From: Actinomadura barringtoniae
GTDB lineage: Bacteria; Actinomycetota; Actinomycetes; Streptosporangiales; Streptosporangiaceae
Direction: 5' to 3'
Length of the DNA stretch: 64,000 bases
Assembly (NCBI RefSeq): GCF_017573505.1
Contig: NZ_JAGEOJ010000001.1
Span: 248,001-312,000 of the forward strand
The notes under the pieces are model-generated. The model made no database searches, was not told the DNA's origin, and worked only from the letters and a program-made list of their open reading frames with translations. The position numbers and the translations under genes were made by a program. Shown piece after piece: positions 1 through 8,694 of the stretch (positions are counted from its first letter, which is position 1; each line of letters starts with the position of its first letter).

Positions 1-381
1 CCTCGACTGCTGCTGGCCGCCCGCGCGGAGCACGTCCGCGTCATCACCGCCGCGCCGCTGACCGGCAGCAGCCTGCGGCCGCTCTCCCCCGTCTACGACA
101 TCAGTTCGTCCGGCACGACCATCGACGCCGTCCGTAAGCCGTTCCCCCAAGAGCAGGCGGCGGGCATCGTGCGCCAGATCCTCGACAAGGCGCACGGCAA
201 GGTCGTCAACACCTGGCGCGAGGCGCTGATCCGCGCGAACGGCGACCTCACCAAGCGGCAGGCCCGCGACATCATCCTGAATCACGCCCCCTGGGCCGAG
301 GGGTGCACGCCGCTTGAGCTCCCGGCGCACCGCCTCACCCAGCTGCCGGCCGCGGTGAACGCGTCCCTCGGCGACAGCTGA
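1..381 (+). CDS. C-terminal fragment of an unknown protein
   Basis: The frame is open from the first base of the window and ends in TGA, giving the last 126 residues of a protein whose start lies outside. I recognise no domain. The tail is soluble-looking, mixed charged and helical, with a run near the end reading HAPWAEGCTPLELP. No membrane segment or signal is visible in this part. Codon use is strongly GC3-biased like the neighbours, so it is very probably coding. It ends 12 bp before the convergent stop of the SnoaL-like gene; I see no strong hairpin in that gap. Function cannot be assigned from this fragment. Confidence 0.6.
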   Translation, partial: PRLLLAARAEHVRVITAAPLTGSSLRPLSPVYDISSSGTTIDAVRKPFPQEQAAGIVRQILDKAHGKVVNTWREALIRANGDLTKRQARDIILNHAPWAEGCTPLELPAHRLTQLPAAVNASLGDS

Positions 382-393
382 AGCAGAGCTGCG

Positions 394-780
394 CTAACCG
401 CGCCAGGAGGTGCCCGTCTCCTCTTCGAACGCGGGGCGGGCGGTGACGGTGTCGTAGAAGATCCGCAGCGTGCGGATGCGGTCGTCGTCGCCGAGTTCGA
501 GGACGTCCACGCACTCGAAGTCGGCGGGCGCGCCCGAGGGCAGCGTCCAGTCGAAGCGGAACCAGATCGCGACCAGGTTCGGGCCCTCGGTCACGCCGCG
601 CAAATGCAGGCTGGACCGGCCGGTGTCGGCGAGCAGCCGCGGATAGAAGTCACCGGCTGGTGTCGGCCCGTAGAGCGGCGAATGCACGACCGCATCCGGG
701 TGGAAGAGGGTCAGCAGCGCGTCCAGGTCGGCGGCTTCCAGCGCGGTCAGGTAGCTGGTCGCGAGGGTCTGGGCGTTCAT
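394..780 (-). CDS. SnoaL/NTF2-like nuclear-transport-factor-fold protein
   Basis: A 128-residue single-domain protein beginning MNAQTLATSYLTALEAADLD. The pattern of an N-terminal helix, then a DALLTLFHPDAVVHSPLYGP strand-loop, then alternating strands with FECVDVLELGDDDRIRTLRIFYD is typical of SnoaL-like NTF2-fold proteins, which are either small-molecule isomerases/cyclases or ligand-binding partners. The start was chosen because its ATG overlaps the stop of the TetR gene by 4 bases (ATGA), so the two are translationally coupled. Because it is co-transcribed with a drug-type TetR regulator facing an MFS exporter, it may act on or bind the same compound. That is inference; the substrate is unknown. 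Confidence 0.8.
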   Translation of the reverse strand: MNAQTLATSYLTALEAADLDALLTLFHPDAVVHSPLYGPTPAGDFYPRLLADTGRSSLHLRGVTEGPNLVAIWFRFDWTLPSGAPADFECVDVLELGDDDRIRTLRIFYDTVTARPAFEEETGTSWRG

Positions 781-1448
781 GAGCGCTCGGCGATGAGGGC
801 GGCCAGCCCGTCGTAGATGCGCTCCAGGCCGAACCGCCTGGCGTTGTCCTCCAGGGCCGGGGCGTCGTCGGTCAGGGCGGCGCTCAGCTCGGGGAACGTG
901 TCGGCGTTCGCGCGGATGAGCCCGGCCAGCTCGCCGTCGCCCGACCACGGCTGGGTGCCGGTCGTGGCGAGCGACTGGGTGTTGCGCACGTGGCCGAACA
1001 CCAGGAACGCGGCGGCGAGCCGTTCGTCACCGGTCAGGCCGGTGCCCGCGAGCGTGGCGACGGTGCTCTCGGTCCAGCCCACCTCGCGCGGTCCCATGCT
1101 CCGGGCGGCGCCGAGGGTCGCGGTCGGCAGCCACGGGTGCTCCTGCCAGATCGTGGTGAGGCGGCGGACGACCTCTTCGAGGCGGGCGCGCCAGTCGCCG
1201 GGGATCGCGCTCACGTCGGGCGGATCGCCGACCGCGTTGTCGACCATGAGGCCGATCAGCTCGTCCTTGTTGGCGACGTGCCGGTAGAGCGACATCTTGG
1301 TGAAGCCGAGCTCGCCGGCGATCCGCTGCATGGAGATCGCCTCCAGGCCCTCGGCGTCGGCCACCTCGATGGCCGCGCGGACGATCGCCGAACGAGAGAG
1401 CGCCACGCGGGGCTTCTTCTCGTCGCGCAGGTCCCAGAGCTCCTTCAT
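777..1448 (-). CDS. TetR-family transcriptional regulator
   Basis: A 223-residue repressor-type protein. Residues ~18-65 form the TetR helix-turn-helix, with AISMQRIAGELGFTKMSLYR as the recognition region, followed by NKDELIGLMVD. The rest is an all-helical ligand and dimer domain of the TetR_C type. It is divergently transcribed from the MFS exporter at 1583 and overlaps the SnoaL-like gene by 4 bases. Two perfect palindromes lie in the 134-bp divergent region and are the obvious operators. By analogy with TetR/QacR pairs it probably represses the exporter until a ligand binds. The ligand is unknown. Confidence 0.93.
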   Translation of the reverse strand: MKELWDLRDEKKPRVALSRSAIVRAAIEVADAEGLEAISMQRIAGELGFTKMSLYRHVANKDELIGLMVDNAVGDPPDVSAIPGDWRARLEEVVRRLTTIWQEHPWLPTATLGAARSMGPREVGWTESTVATLAGTGLTGDERLAAAFLVFGHVRNTQSLATTGTQPWSGDGELAGLIRANADTFPELSAALTDDAPALEDNARRFGLERIYDGLAALIAERS

Positions 1449-1481
1449 TCGCCCTCTCTCCTGGTCTCGCCAACTTGGGTC

Positions 1482-1552
1482 TTGTCAACCCCGGTCCAGT
1501 GTGTCTAGCTTACACCAAGTGTCCATCGGACACTCAGTGTCCATTGGACACT
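1482..1552 (+). promoter_or_regulatory. Exporter promoter with tandem TetR-type operators
   Basis: TTGTCA at 1482-1487 and TAGCTT at 1506-1511 are separated by 18 bp and form a plausible sigma-70 type promoter for the exporter. Directly after the -10 box come two perfect inverted repeats with 7-bp arms and 3-bp spacers: AGTGTCC-ATC-GGACACT at 1518-1534 and AGTGTCC-ATT-GGACACT at 1536-1552. Their centres are 18 bp apart. A degenerate half-match, GTGT-N7-ACAC, sits at 1501-1515. Position over the start of transcription implies repression, most likely by the adjacent TetR protein. Confidence 0.75.
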
Positions 1553-1582
1553 TGATCTTCTCGTACGGATGGAGGCGGACCC

Positions 1583-3193
1583 ATGAAGGCCGGACGCCGC
1601 GAATGGACCGGGCTCGCGGTCCTGTCGCTCACGACGCTGCTGATGTCCCTGGACGTCAGCGTGCTCTATCTCGCGCTCCCGCAGCTCAGCCGCGACCTGG
1701 GCGCGGATTCCACCCAGCAGCTCTGGATCATGGACATCTACTCGTTCATGCTCGCCGGGTTCCTGGTCACCATGGGCAACCTCGGCGACCGGATCGGGCG
1801 GCGCCGGCTGCTGCTGATCGGCGCCGGCGCGTTCGGCGTCGCCTCGGTGGCCGCCGCCTACTCGACGAGCCCGGAGATGCTCATCGCGATGCGCGCGGTG
1901 CTGGGCGTGGCCGGGGCGACCCTCATGCCGTCGTCGATGGCGCTCATCCGCACGATGTTCAAGGACCCGCGCCAGATGGGCTCGGCGATCGGCATGTGGT
2001 TCAGCTGCTTCCTCGGCGGCATGGCGGTCGGGCCGCTGGTCGGCGGCGTGCTGCTGGAGCACTTCTGGTGGGGCTCGGCGTTCCTGCTCGGCGTCCCGTT
2101 CATGGTCCTGCTGATCGCCCTCGGCCCGGCGCTGCTGCCCGAGTACCGCGCCCCGCAGGCCGGCCCGCTCGACCTGGTCAGCGTCGCGATGTCGCTCGCC
2201 GCCATCCTGCCGGTCATCTACGGGATCAAGACGCTGGCCCGGGACGGCTTCCACGTGCTGCCCGTGGTGCTCATCGCGGCCGGGATCGTGGTCGGGTTCG
2301 CCTTCGTCCAACGGCAGCGCGAGCTCAGCGCGCCGCTGCTGGACCTGCGGCTGTTCGCGAGCAGGACGTTCTCCGGCATGCTGGCGATGATGCTGATGAC
2401 CGGCATCGTCATGGCGGGCCTGTCGCTGCTGACCAGCATCTACCTGCAGACGGTGAAGGGGCTGTCGCCGCTGCACGCCGGGCTGTGGCTGGTGCCCCAG
2501 AACATCGCGATGATCGCCGGTCTGATGTCCGGCCCGGCGTTCGCCCGCCGCTTCCGCACCTCGCACCTCATGGCGGCCGGGCTGGTCGTGGCGGCCGGCG
2601 GCTGCCTGATCCTGACCCAGCTGAACGCCTCGTCGAGCGTCGGGCTCCTGGCGGGCGGGCTCTCGGTCTGCGCGATCGGCATCGCCCTCCCGATGTCGCT
2701 CGGCAACAGCCTGATCATGACCTCGGTGCCGGAGGAGAAGGCGGGCTCGGCGGCGGCGCTGAACGAGACCGGCGGCGAGTTCGGCATCGCGCTCGGCGTG
2801 GCCGTCCTCGGCGCGCTCGGCGCCGCCGTCTACCGCGCCACCCTGCCCGACCTGCGCTCGCACGGCGTCACGGGCGGCGCCGCCGACCAGGCCAAGGAGA
2901 GCCTCACCGGCGCGATGGCGGTGTCCGCCCGCATCCCCGGCGGCGCCGACCTGGTGAACGCGGCCAAGGAGTCGTTCACCACCGGCCTGAACACGGTCGC
3001 CTGGACCGGCGTCGCGGTCTTCATCGGCATCGCGGTCCTGGCCCTGATCACCTACCGGAACGTGACCACCCCCGAGCCCGAGCCCGAGACCGCTCCGGAG
3101 GCTGTGTCGGCTCCGGAGACGGTGGCGGCTCCGGAGACGGTGGCGGCTCCGGAGACGGTGGCGGCTCCGGACACCGAGTCGGCGCCCGCCTGA
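1583..3193 (+). CDS. DHA2-family (14-TM) MFS drug exporter
   Basis: A 536-residue multi-pass protein of the QacA/SmvA/EmrB (DHA2) type, a proton-driven exporter in the plasma membrane. It shows the MFS motif A as GNLGDRIGRRRLLL after TM2, a conserved LDVSVLYLALPQL in TM1 and about 14 hydrophobic segments. The acidic residue in TM1 (LDVSV) is typical of DHA2 drug pumps. The cytosolic tail is unusual: residues ~500-536 are Pro/Glu-rich with three tandem APETVA units encoded by an 18-bp DNA repeat. The gene is preceded by tandem operators and ends at a perfect 14-bp hairpin. The substrate is unknown, probably a cationic or amphipathic toxin. Confidence 0.92.
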   Translation: MKAGRREWTGLAVLSLTTLLMSLDVSVLYLALPQLSRDLGADSTQQLWIMDIYSFMLAGFLVTMGNLGDRIGRRRLLLIGAGAFGVASVAAAYSTSPEMLIAMRAVLGVAGATLMPSSMALIRTMFKDPRQMGSAIGMWFSCFLGGMAVGPLVGGVLLEHFWWGSAFLLGVPFMVLLIALGPALLPEYRAPQAGPLDLVSVAMSLAAILPVIYGIKTLARDGFHVLPVVLIAAGIVVGFAFVQRQRELSAPLLDLRLFASRTFSGMLAMMLMTGIVMAGLSLLTSIYLQTVKGLSPLHAGLWLVPQNIAMIAGLMSGPAFARRFRTSHLMAAGLVVAAGGCLILTQLNASSSVGLLAGGLSVCAIGIALPMSLGNSLIMTSVPEEKAGSAAALNETGGEFGIALGVAVLGALGAAVYRATLPDLRSHGVTGGAADQAKESLTGAMAVSARIPGGADLVNAAKESFTTGLNTVAWTGVAVFIGIAVLALITYRNVTTPEPEPETAPEAVSAPETVAAPETVAAPETVAAPDTESAPA

Positions 3194-3207
3194 GTCGGCG
3201 CCCGCCT
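3176..3207 (+). repeat. 16-bp tandem duplication across the exporter stop codon
   Basis: GAGTCGGCGCCCGCCT occurs twice in direct succession (3176-3191 and 3192-3207). The stop codon TGA of the MFS gene lies at the junction, so the duplication has copied the end of the reading frame past its own stop. Several genes in this window end the same way. Confidence 0.9.
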
Positions 3208-3223
3208 GAGTACGTGACTGGAA

Positions 3224-3258
3224 GAGGTGGCGTACCCGACCCCGGGGTACGCCACCTC
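3224..3258. terminator. Bidirectional hairpin terminator
   Basis: A perfect 14-bp stem (3224-3237 pairing with 3245-3258) encloses a 7-nt loop between the convergent ends of the MFS exporter and the flavin monooxygenase. There is no long U tract, which is normal for high-GC actinomycetes. It should serve both strands. Confidence 0.85.
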
Positions 3259-3268
3259 GCCGCGGTCC

Positions 3269-5095
3269 CTAGGAAGTGTGATGCACCTCCTGCAGCGCGT
3301 AGACAGGCGTCGGGATCCCCTCGTACCGGGCCTTGAGCTGCAAGCCCAGGTAGAGGGAGTAGTGGCGGGACTGGTGCAGGTTGCCGCCGTGGAACCACAG
3401 CCCCTCCTGCCGGGTGGGCTTCCACATGTTGCGCTCCTCGCCCTCCCACGGGCCGGGGTCCTTGGTCGTGTCGGAGCCGAGGCCCCACACCTTGCCGACC
3501 CTGTCGGCCATCTCCTGGCCCGCGAGGTCGGCGACCCAGCCGTTCATCGAGCCGTAGCCGGTCGCGTAGACGACCAGGTCGGCCTCCAGCTCGGTGCCGT
3601 CCTCGAGGACGACCGAGTTCCGGGTGAGGTGGTCGACCTGGCCGTGCGCCAGCTTGATGTCACCGCTGGCGACCAGGTCGGCCGCGCCGACGTCGATGTA
3701 GTAGCCGGAGCCGCGCCGCAGGTACTTCATGAACAGGCCCGACTCGTCGTCGCCCCAGTCATGCTCGAACCCGGCCTTCTCCAGGCGGGCGTAGAAGTCG
3801 GCGTCGCGCTCCTTAATGGCCTGGTACACCGGGATCTGGAACTCGTGCAGGATGCGGTACGGCAGCGAGGCGAACGTCATGTCGGCCTTGTCGGTGGTCA
3901 TGCCCGCCCGTACGGCCTCCTCGGAGTAGAGCGGGCCGAGCCCGAGCTCCATCAGCGAGTCGGAGCGCACGATGTGCGTGGACGAGCGCTGCACCATCGT
4001 GACGTCGATGTCGTGCTCCCACATCGCCGCGCAGATGTCGTGCGAGGAGTTGTTGGAGCCGATCACGACGACCTTCTTGCCCGCGTAGGCCTCCGGCCCG
4101 GGGTGCTCGGACGAGTGGTGCTGCTCGCCCTCGAACACGTCCATGCCCGGGAACTCCGGGAGGTTGGGCTTGCTCGACATGCCGGTGGCGAAGACGACGT
4201 GCCGCGGCGTGAGGATGACCTGCTCGCCGGAGCGGTCGACCGTGACGTTCCACCGTTCCGCGCCCGCGTCCCACTCGATGGCGGTGACCTCCGACCGCGT
4301 CCAGCACGGGATCTCCATCGCCGCGACGTACGACTCCAGCCAGTCGGCGATCTTGTCCTTGGGCGAGAACACCGGCCAGTTGTCGGGGAACGGCAGGTAG
4401 GGCAGATGGTCGTACCAGACCGGGTCGTGCAGGCACAGGCTCTTGTAGCGCTTGCGCCACGAGTCGCCGGGCCGTTCGCCGCGTTCGACGAGCAGCGCCG
4501 GAACGCCGAGCCGCCGGAGCCGCGCGCCGAGCCCGATGCCGCCCTGGCCCGCGCCGATGACCACCACGTACGGCTGCTCGTCGACGCCCATCCGCGACGC
4601 CTCAAGCTCGCGCTGCTCCTTCCACGTCAGGCGGTCCTTGTGCGCGCCGTGCTGAACGCCCCTGGGCCGCCGGTCGCGGGCGGGCTCCTCGAAGCCCTTG
4701 AGCTCGTCCAGGGTGGTGAGGAACGTCCACGCGCCCTCGCTGGTCAGCCGCAGCAGCCCGCGCCCCCGCCCTGTCGCCGTCTCGAACGAGAACCACGCCT
4801 CGACGATGCCCTCCCCCTCCACGGGCTCCTCGGTGACGCGGAACGCCGTGGGGGCGGTCGTCTCAAGGCAGGAGGCGAGCAGGTCGGCGACCCCTTCGCG
4901 GCCCTCGACCGTCTTGATGTTCCAGGTGAAGGCCACCAGGTCCCGCCAGTAGCTGACCGGCGCGAACATCCCGGCGGCGCGTTCGACGTCCCGGGCGGCC
5001 AGCGCGGCCTCGAAGTCCGCCAGCCAGCTCTCCGCCCGCCCCCGCGCTTCTGGGACTGATGAGACCTGAGCTGCCGATGGTGCGGTGTCGGTCAT
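3269..5095 (-). CDS. NTF2-FMO fusion: flavin-containing NAD(P)H monooxygenase
   Basis: A 608-residue protein of two parts. Residues ~20-130 look like a SnoaL/NTF2-fold domain (WLADFEAALAARDVERAAGM...). From ~175 a class B flavin monooxygenase follows, with the FAD-binding GAGQGGIGLGARL, the NADPH-type second Rossmann motif VVVIGSNNSSHDIC and the C-terminal VVYATGY. Such enzymes oxygenate nitrogen, sulfur or carbonyl carbons with NADPH and O2. I chose ATG at 5095 because AGAAGGGAAG lies 7-8 bases upstream; an in-frame ATG at 5149 has a poorer site. It is divergent from the glycosyltransferase gene and convergent with the exporter. Substrate unknown. Confidence 0.9.
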   Translation of the reverse strand: MTDTAPSAAQVSSVPEARGRAESWLADFEAALAARDVERAAGMFAPVSYWRDLVAFTWNIKTVEGREGVADLLASCLETTAPTAFRVTEEPVEGEGIVEAWFSFETATGRGRGLLRLTSEGAWTFLTTLDELKGFEEPARDRRPRGVQHGAHKDRLTWKEQRELEASRMGVDEQPYVVVIGAGQGGIGLGARLRRLGVPALLVERGERPGDSWRKRYKSLCLHDPVWYDHLPYLPFPDNWPVFSPKDKIADWLESYVAAMEIPCWTRSEVTAIEWDAGAERWNVTVDRSGEQVILTPRHVVFATGMSSKPNLPEFPGMDVFEGEQHHSSEHPGPEAYAGKKVVVIGSNNSSHDICAAMWEHDIDVTMVQRSSTHIVRSDSLMELGLGPLYSEEAVRAGMTTDKADMTFASLPYRILHEFQIPVYQAIKERDADFYARLEKAGFEHDWGDDESGLFMKYLRRGSGYYIDVGAADLVASGDIKLAHGQVDHLTRNSVVLEDGTELEADLVVYATGYGSMNGWVADLAGQEMADRVGKVWGLGSDTTKDPGPWEGEERNMWKPTRQEGLWFHGGNLHQSRHYSLYLGLQLKARYEGIPTPVYALQEVHHTS

Positions 5096-5219
5096 GTCCG
5101 TCTTCCCTTCTGCGAGTCTCCGAGACGAGGGGTGTCCTTCCGATGACATGCCAGACCTTGGCCAACGGCAAGAGCGGGCTTTACGCCCCTACTACAAAAG
5201 GTGTCGTAAGCACGGGGAT

Positions 5220-6548
5220 GTGACTGTCCAGCGACGCCTGCAGCGGTACGCACGGCGGCTCCGAAGGCGCGGTTTCCGGGTGCTGCAAGAGCTCGTCCGG
5301 ATGCTGCTGACGGCCTGCCTGCGTCTCGCCGACCGCCGAAGGAAACCGGTGCGGCCGCCGTCCCAGCGGACCGTGATCCTGCTGCATCACGCCTACGGCA
5401 CCGGCGGCACGGTACGGACCGTCCTCACCTACGCCCGCCACCTCGCCGCGCAGCGCGACGTCGAGCTGGTCAGCGTGGTGCGCGAGCGCCAGAGCAGCTT
5501 CTTCACGATCCCGGACGGCGTCGGCGTCACCTTCCTCGACGACCGCATGGAACCGCCGCGCGGCCTGCGCGGAGCCGCCCGCCGCCACCTGTCGCGGGTC
5601 CCGAGCCTGCTCGTTCCGCAGAACGAGCCGTCCTACAAGCGCTGCTCGCTGTGGACCGATGTGCTACTGGTCCGCTACCTGCGTTCGCTTCAGGGCGGCG
5701 TGCTGATCACGACCCGGCCGAGCCTGAACCTGGCCGCCGCGATGTGCGCGCCTGCGGGCGTCGTCACGATCGGCCAGGAGCACATGAACCTCGGCACTCA
5801 CCGCGGCGCCCTGCGCGCGCAGATCCTGCGCTGGTACGGGAGGCTGGACGCGGTCGTGACGCTCACCCCCTCCGACATGGAGGGCTACCGCTGCGCCCTC
5901 CCCAAGCAGATTCACGCCCCGCACGCGCCGCACCTCGACTTCATCCCGAACGCGCTCCCCGCCTTGAAGGGCGGACCGGCCGACCAGCGGGCCAAGACGG
6001 TCATGGCTGCGGGGCGGCTGGTGAAGCAGAAGGGGTTCGACCTGCTGCTGGCCGCCTGGCAGGAGGTCGCGGCCGCCCACCCCGACTGGACGCTGCGCAT
6101 CTACGGCACCGGCCGCCTCCAGACGCGGCTGGAGACGCAGATCCGGGAGCTCGGCCTGGCGACCACCGTGTCGCTCATGGGCGCGGCGGGCGACATCGGC
6201 ACGGAGATGTCCAAGGCCTCGATCCTCGCGCTCAGCTCCCGCTATGAGGGCCTGCCGATGATCCTCATCGAGGGCATGAGCAAGGGCCTGGCCGTGGCGG
6301 CGTTCGACTGCCCGACGGGCCCGCGCGAGATCATCACCGACGGCGCCGACGGGCTCCTGGTCGAGCCGGAGAACGCCGCCGCGCTCGCGGGCGCCATCGG
6401 CCGGCTCATCGAGGACGACGACCTGCGGCGGCGCCTCGGCGCCCAGGCCGTGCTCACCGCCGCCGCCCGCTACGACCTCACCGGGATCGGCGCCCGATGG
6501 GACGCCCTCTTCGACGAACTGGCGACGGCCGGGCGCCGTACTCCCTGA
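5220..6548 (+). CDS. GT4-type glycosyltransferase
   Basis: About 442 residues, GT-B fold. The N-terminal half begins with a basic segment and then VILLHHAYGTGGTVRTVLTYA, the usual glycine-rich nucleotide-binding start of GT4 enzymes. The C-terminal half has MAAGRLVKQKGFDLLLAAW, an LRIYGTGR segment and the acceptor/donor motif SSRYEGLPMILIEGMSKG, which includes the conserved E-x7-E. It should transfer a sugar from a nucleotide donor at the inner face of the membrane. The start is uncertain: GTG at 5220 avoids overlap with the divergent gene, but an in-frame ATG at 5148 is possible. The next gene, for an integral-membrane protein, follows 46 bp after the stop. Confidence 0.88.
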   Translation: MTVQRRLQRYARRLRRRGFRVLQELVRMLLTACLRLADRRRKPVRPPSQRTVILLHHAYGTGGTVRTVLTYARHLAAQRDVELVSVVRERQSSFFTIPDGVGVTFLDDRMEPPRGLRGAARRHLSRVPSLLVPQNEPSYKRCSLWTDVLLVRYLRSLQGGVLITTRPSLNLAAAMCAPAGVVTIGQEHMNLGTHRGALRAQILRWYGRLDAVVTLTPSDMEGYRCALPKQIHAPHAPHLDFIPNALPALKGGPADQRAKTVMAAGRLVKQKGFDLLLAAWQEVAAAHPDWTLRIYGTGRLQTRLETQIRELGLATTVSLMGAAGDIGTEMSKASILALSSRYEGLPMILIEGMSKGLAVAAFDCPTGPREIITDGADGLLVEPENAAALAGAIGRLIEDDDLRRRLGAQAVLTAAARYDLTGIGARWDALFDELATAGRRTP

Positions 6549-6573
6549 CAGCGCCGACTCCCTGACAGTGCCG
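6540..6573 (+). repeat. 17-bp tandem duplication across the glycosyltransferase stop
   Basis: ACTCCCTGACAG(C/T)GCCG occurs at 6540-6556 and 6557-6573 with one mismatch. The TGA stop of the glycosyltransferase lies inside the first copy. This is the same arrangement as at 3176, 19931 and 43023. Confidence 0.9.
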
Positions 6574-6594
6574 AGCCGCGGAGGAGAGCCCTTG

Positions 6595-7632
6595 ATGCCC
6601 GAGCGTGTGCCCGAGCAGGAGAACAGAGCCAGACCGCTGTCCGCCGGCGGTTCGCTCTCGCAGGCCATGCTGGCCTTCGGGATCGTCGCGGCGGTGGTCG
6701 TGCTCGGCGTCGTCCATCGCGGCACGGTGGATGAGGGCGGGGACAGCCTCGCCACCGCCGACTGGGAGTGGCTCGCCCTCGCGTGCGCGGCCACCGTGAC
6801 GATGTGGGCCGCCGGAACGGTCAAGCAGCTCGGCGCGATGCCGGTGACCCCGCCGCTGCGCAAGCTGTTCGCGGTCCAGGTCGCCGCCAACTTCGCCAAC
6901 CACCTGCTTCCCGCCGGCGCGGGCGGCATGGCGGTCAACATGCGGTTCATGCGGCGCGAGGGGCTGAGCCGCGCGGCGTCCGTACGGGCCATCGGGATCA
7001 ACTCGATGGCGGGCGTGGTGACGCACCTGCTGCTGCTCGTCTGCGCGGCGATGCTGGCGCCGTCCGCGCTGACCGACCTCGGCGCCAGGGCGTCGCGGCT
7101 CGGCCACGCGTTCACCGGCGGCGTCGGCCGCGGCGTCGCGCTCGGGCTCGCGATCGGGGCGGGCGCGGTCGTGCTGCCCGCGTTCGCCGTGGTGCTGGGG
7201 CGGCGCGACCTGCGGCGCCGCGCCGCCGCCCGGCTGGGTCGCACGCGCGCCCGGCTGCGCAGCGAGCTGCGGGAGCTGAACGCGGTGCTCAGCGACCCCG
7301 GCCGCGCCGCCATGCTGTGGCTCGGGTCGATGGTCACGCCGCTGCTGCACGCGGTCGCGCTGTACGCGGTGCTGCAGAGCGTCGACACGCCCGTTCCGAT
7401 GGGCACGGTCCTGCTCATCTACGTGTCGGTGTCGGCGATCGCCGCGATCGCGCCGTCCCCCGGCGCGGTCGGCGGCCTGGACGTCGCGCTGATCGCGGGC
7501 CTCACCGGCGTCGGGGTCTCCTCGGCCGCCGCCGTCGGCGCGGTGATCGGCTACCGCATGATCACGGTCTGGCTGCCGCTCGTGCCCGGTGCGTGCGTGC
7601 TCGCCGTGCTCGTACGCCGCCGCGTCCTCTGA
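6595..7632 (+). CDS. LPG-synthase-TM-like (UPF0104) integral membrane protein
   Basis: A 345-residue multi-pass protein. It has the hallmarks of the lysylphosphatidylglycerol-synthase transmembrane family: NFANHLLPAGAGGMAVNMRF near residue 100 and APSPGAVGGLDVALIAGL near residue 285. Members without the catalytic GNAT-like domain, as here, are often next to glycosyltransferases and are thought to be lipid-linked substrate transporters. A strong site GGAGGAGAG precedes the ATG at 6595, so I prefer it to the upstream GTG. The gene sits between a GT4 enzyme and UppP, suggesting a role with lipid-carrier intermediates; the exact role is inference. Confidence 0.85.
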   Translation: MPERVPEQENRARPLSAGGSLSQAMLAFGIVAAVVVLGVVHRGTVDEGGDSLATADWEWLALACAATVTMWAAGTVKQLGAMPVTPPLRKLFAVQVAANFANHLLPAGAGGMAVNMRFMRREGLSRAASVRAIGINSMAGVVTHLLLLVCAAMLAPSALTDLGARASRLGHAFTGGVGRGVALGLAIGAGAVVLPAFAVVLGRRDLRRRAAARLGRTRARLRSELRELNAVLSDPGRAAMLWLGSMVTPLLHAVALYAVLQSVDTPVPMGTVLLIYVSVSAIAAIAPSPGAVGGLDVALIAGLTGVGVSSAAAVGAVIGYRMITVWLPLVPGACVLAVLVRRRVL

Positions 7633-7804
7633 CCTTCTCTCACCCTCATCGCCCGTTCCGCACCCGTTCGGCCACGCCGCGCGTACCGGTCTGGCACGCT
7701 GTGTCCCGGCGCGGTTCCGGCCCGCCCTTTCCAGCACGCCCTTCCACGCACGCTTCCGCGCACACCTTCCACGCGCGCACCGAGCCCTCGGGGGATGACA
7801 GCAG

Positions 7805-8635
7805 TTGAGCACGATCAGCATCGGCCAGGCCGTGATCCTGGGGGTCGTCGAGGGACTCACCGAGTTCCTGCCGGTCTCCTCGACCGGGCACCTCAAGATC
7901 GCCGAAGGCCTGATGGACATCCCCGTCGACGACAAGTCGGTCGTCGGGTTCACCGCGGTCATCCAGGTCGGTGCGATCGCCGCCGTGCTCCTGTACTTCT
8001 TCCGCGACATCGTCCGGTTCGTCGCCGCCTGGGGCCGCGGCCTCACCAGCGCCGAGGCCCGCCAGTCGCACGACTCCAAGTTCGCCTGGTGGGTGATCGC
8101 CGCGACGGTCCCGATCGTGGTCGTCGGCCTGGCCGCCAAGCCGCTGATCGACGGTCCGCTGGCCTCGCTCTGGGTGGTCGCCGCCTCGCTGATCGGCGGC
8201 AGCATCGTGATGTGGCTGGCCGAGCGGTATGCGACGTTCAGGCGCGGCGAGGCCGACATCACCTTCAAGGACTCCATGCTCGTCGGCAGCTCGCAGATCC
8301 TCGCGCTGCTGTTCCCTGGCTTCTCGCGTTCCGGCGCGACGCTGTCGACCGGCCTGTTCCTCGGCCTGGACCGGGTGGCCGCCACCCGCCTGTCGTTCTT
8401 CCTGTCCATCCCCGCCCTCACCGGCGCCGGGCTGTACGAGCTGAAGGACGCCACCGACGCCGACGTCGCGCCGCTCATCGTGGGCACGGTCGTCTCGTTC
8501 GTCGTCGCCTACGCCTCCATCGCCTGGCTGCTGCGCTACGTCGCCAAGCACACGTTCAACCTGTTCATCGGCTACCGCATCGTGGTCGCGGTCGTCCTGT
8601 TCGGCCTCCTCGTCAGCGGCAAGATCAGCGCCTGA
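7805..8635 (+). CDS. uppP: Undecaprenyl-diphosphatase UppP (BacA type)
   Basis: A 276-residue integral membrane phosphatase that converts undecaprenyl diphosphate to the monophosphate carrier used for peptidoglycan and other surface glycans. Overproduction of this family gives bacitracin resistance. Both signature blocks are present: VEGLTEFLPVSSTGHL at the N-terminus and FPGFSRSGATLSTGLFLGLD around residue 170, carrying the catalytic Glu, Ser and Arg residues. The protein starts at a TTG, with GGGGGAT about 8 bases upstream; no ATG fits the conserved N-terminus. The 172 bp upstream carry no gene and I saw no clear element there. The next gene (ECF sigma) begins 59 bp downstream. Confidence 0.96.
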   Translation: MSTISIGQAVILGVVEGLTEFLPVSSTGHLKIAEGLMDIPVDDKSVVGFTAVIQVGAIAAVLLYFFRDIVRFVAAWGRGLTSAEARQSHDSKFAWWVIAATVPIVVVGLAAKPLIDGPLASLWVVAASLIGGSIVMWLAERYATFRRGEADITFKDSMLVGSSQILALLFPGFSRSGATLSTGLFLGLDRVAATRLSFFLSIPALTGAGLYELKDATDADVAPLIVGTVVSFVVAYASIAWLLRYVAKHTFNLFIGYRIVVAVVLFGLLVSGKISA

Positions 8636-8694
8636 GCCCGCCCCGGTTCCGCCTCTGGTGAACCGAACCGCCCTGTGCCGCAATAGACAGGGTG

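Noticed and set aside
6478..8487. Very long open frames on the strand opposite known genes (also 2.0-2.9, 28.5-32.0 and 34.1-37.3 kb)
   Set aside because: They are antisense to genes with clear motifs, have Arg/Ala/Gly-rich nonsense composition and arise from GC3 bias.
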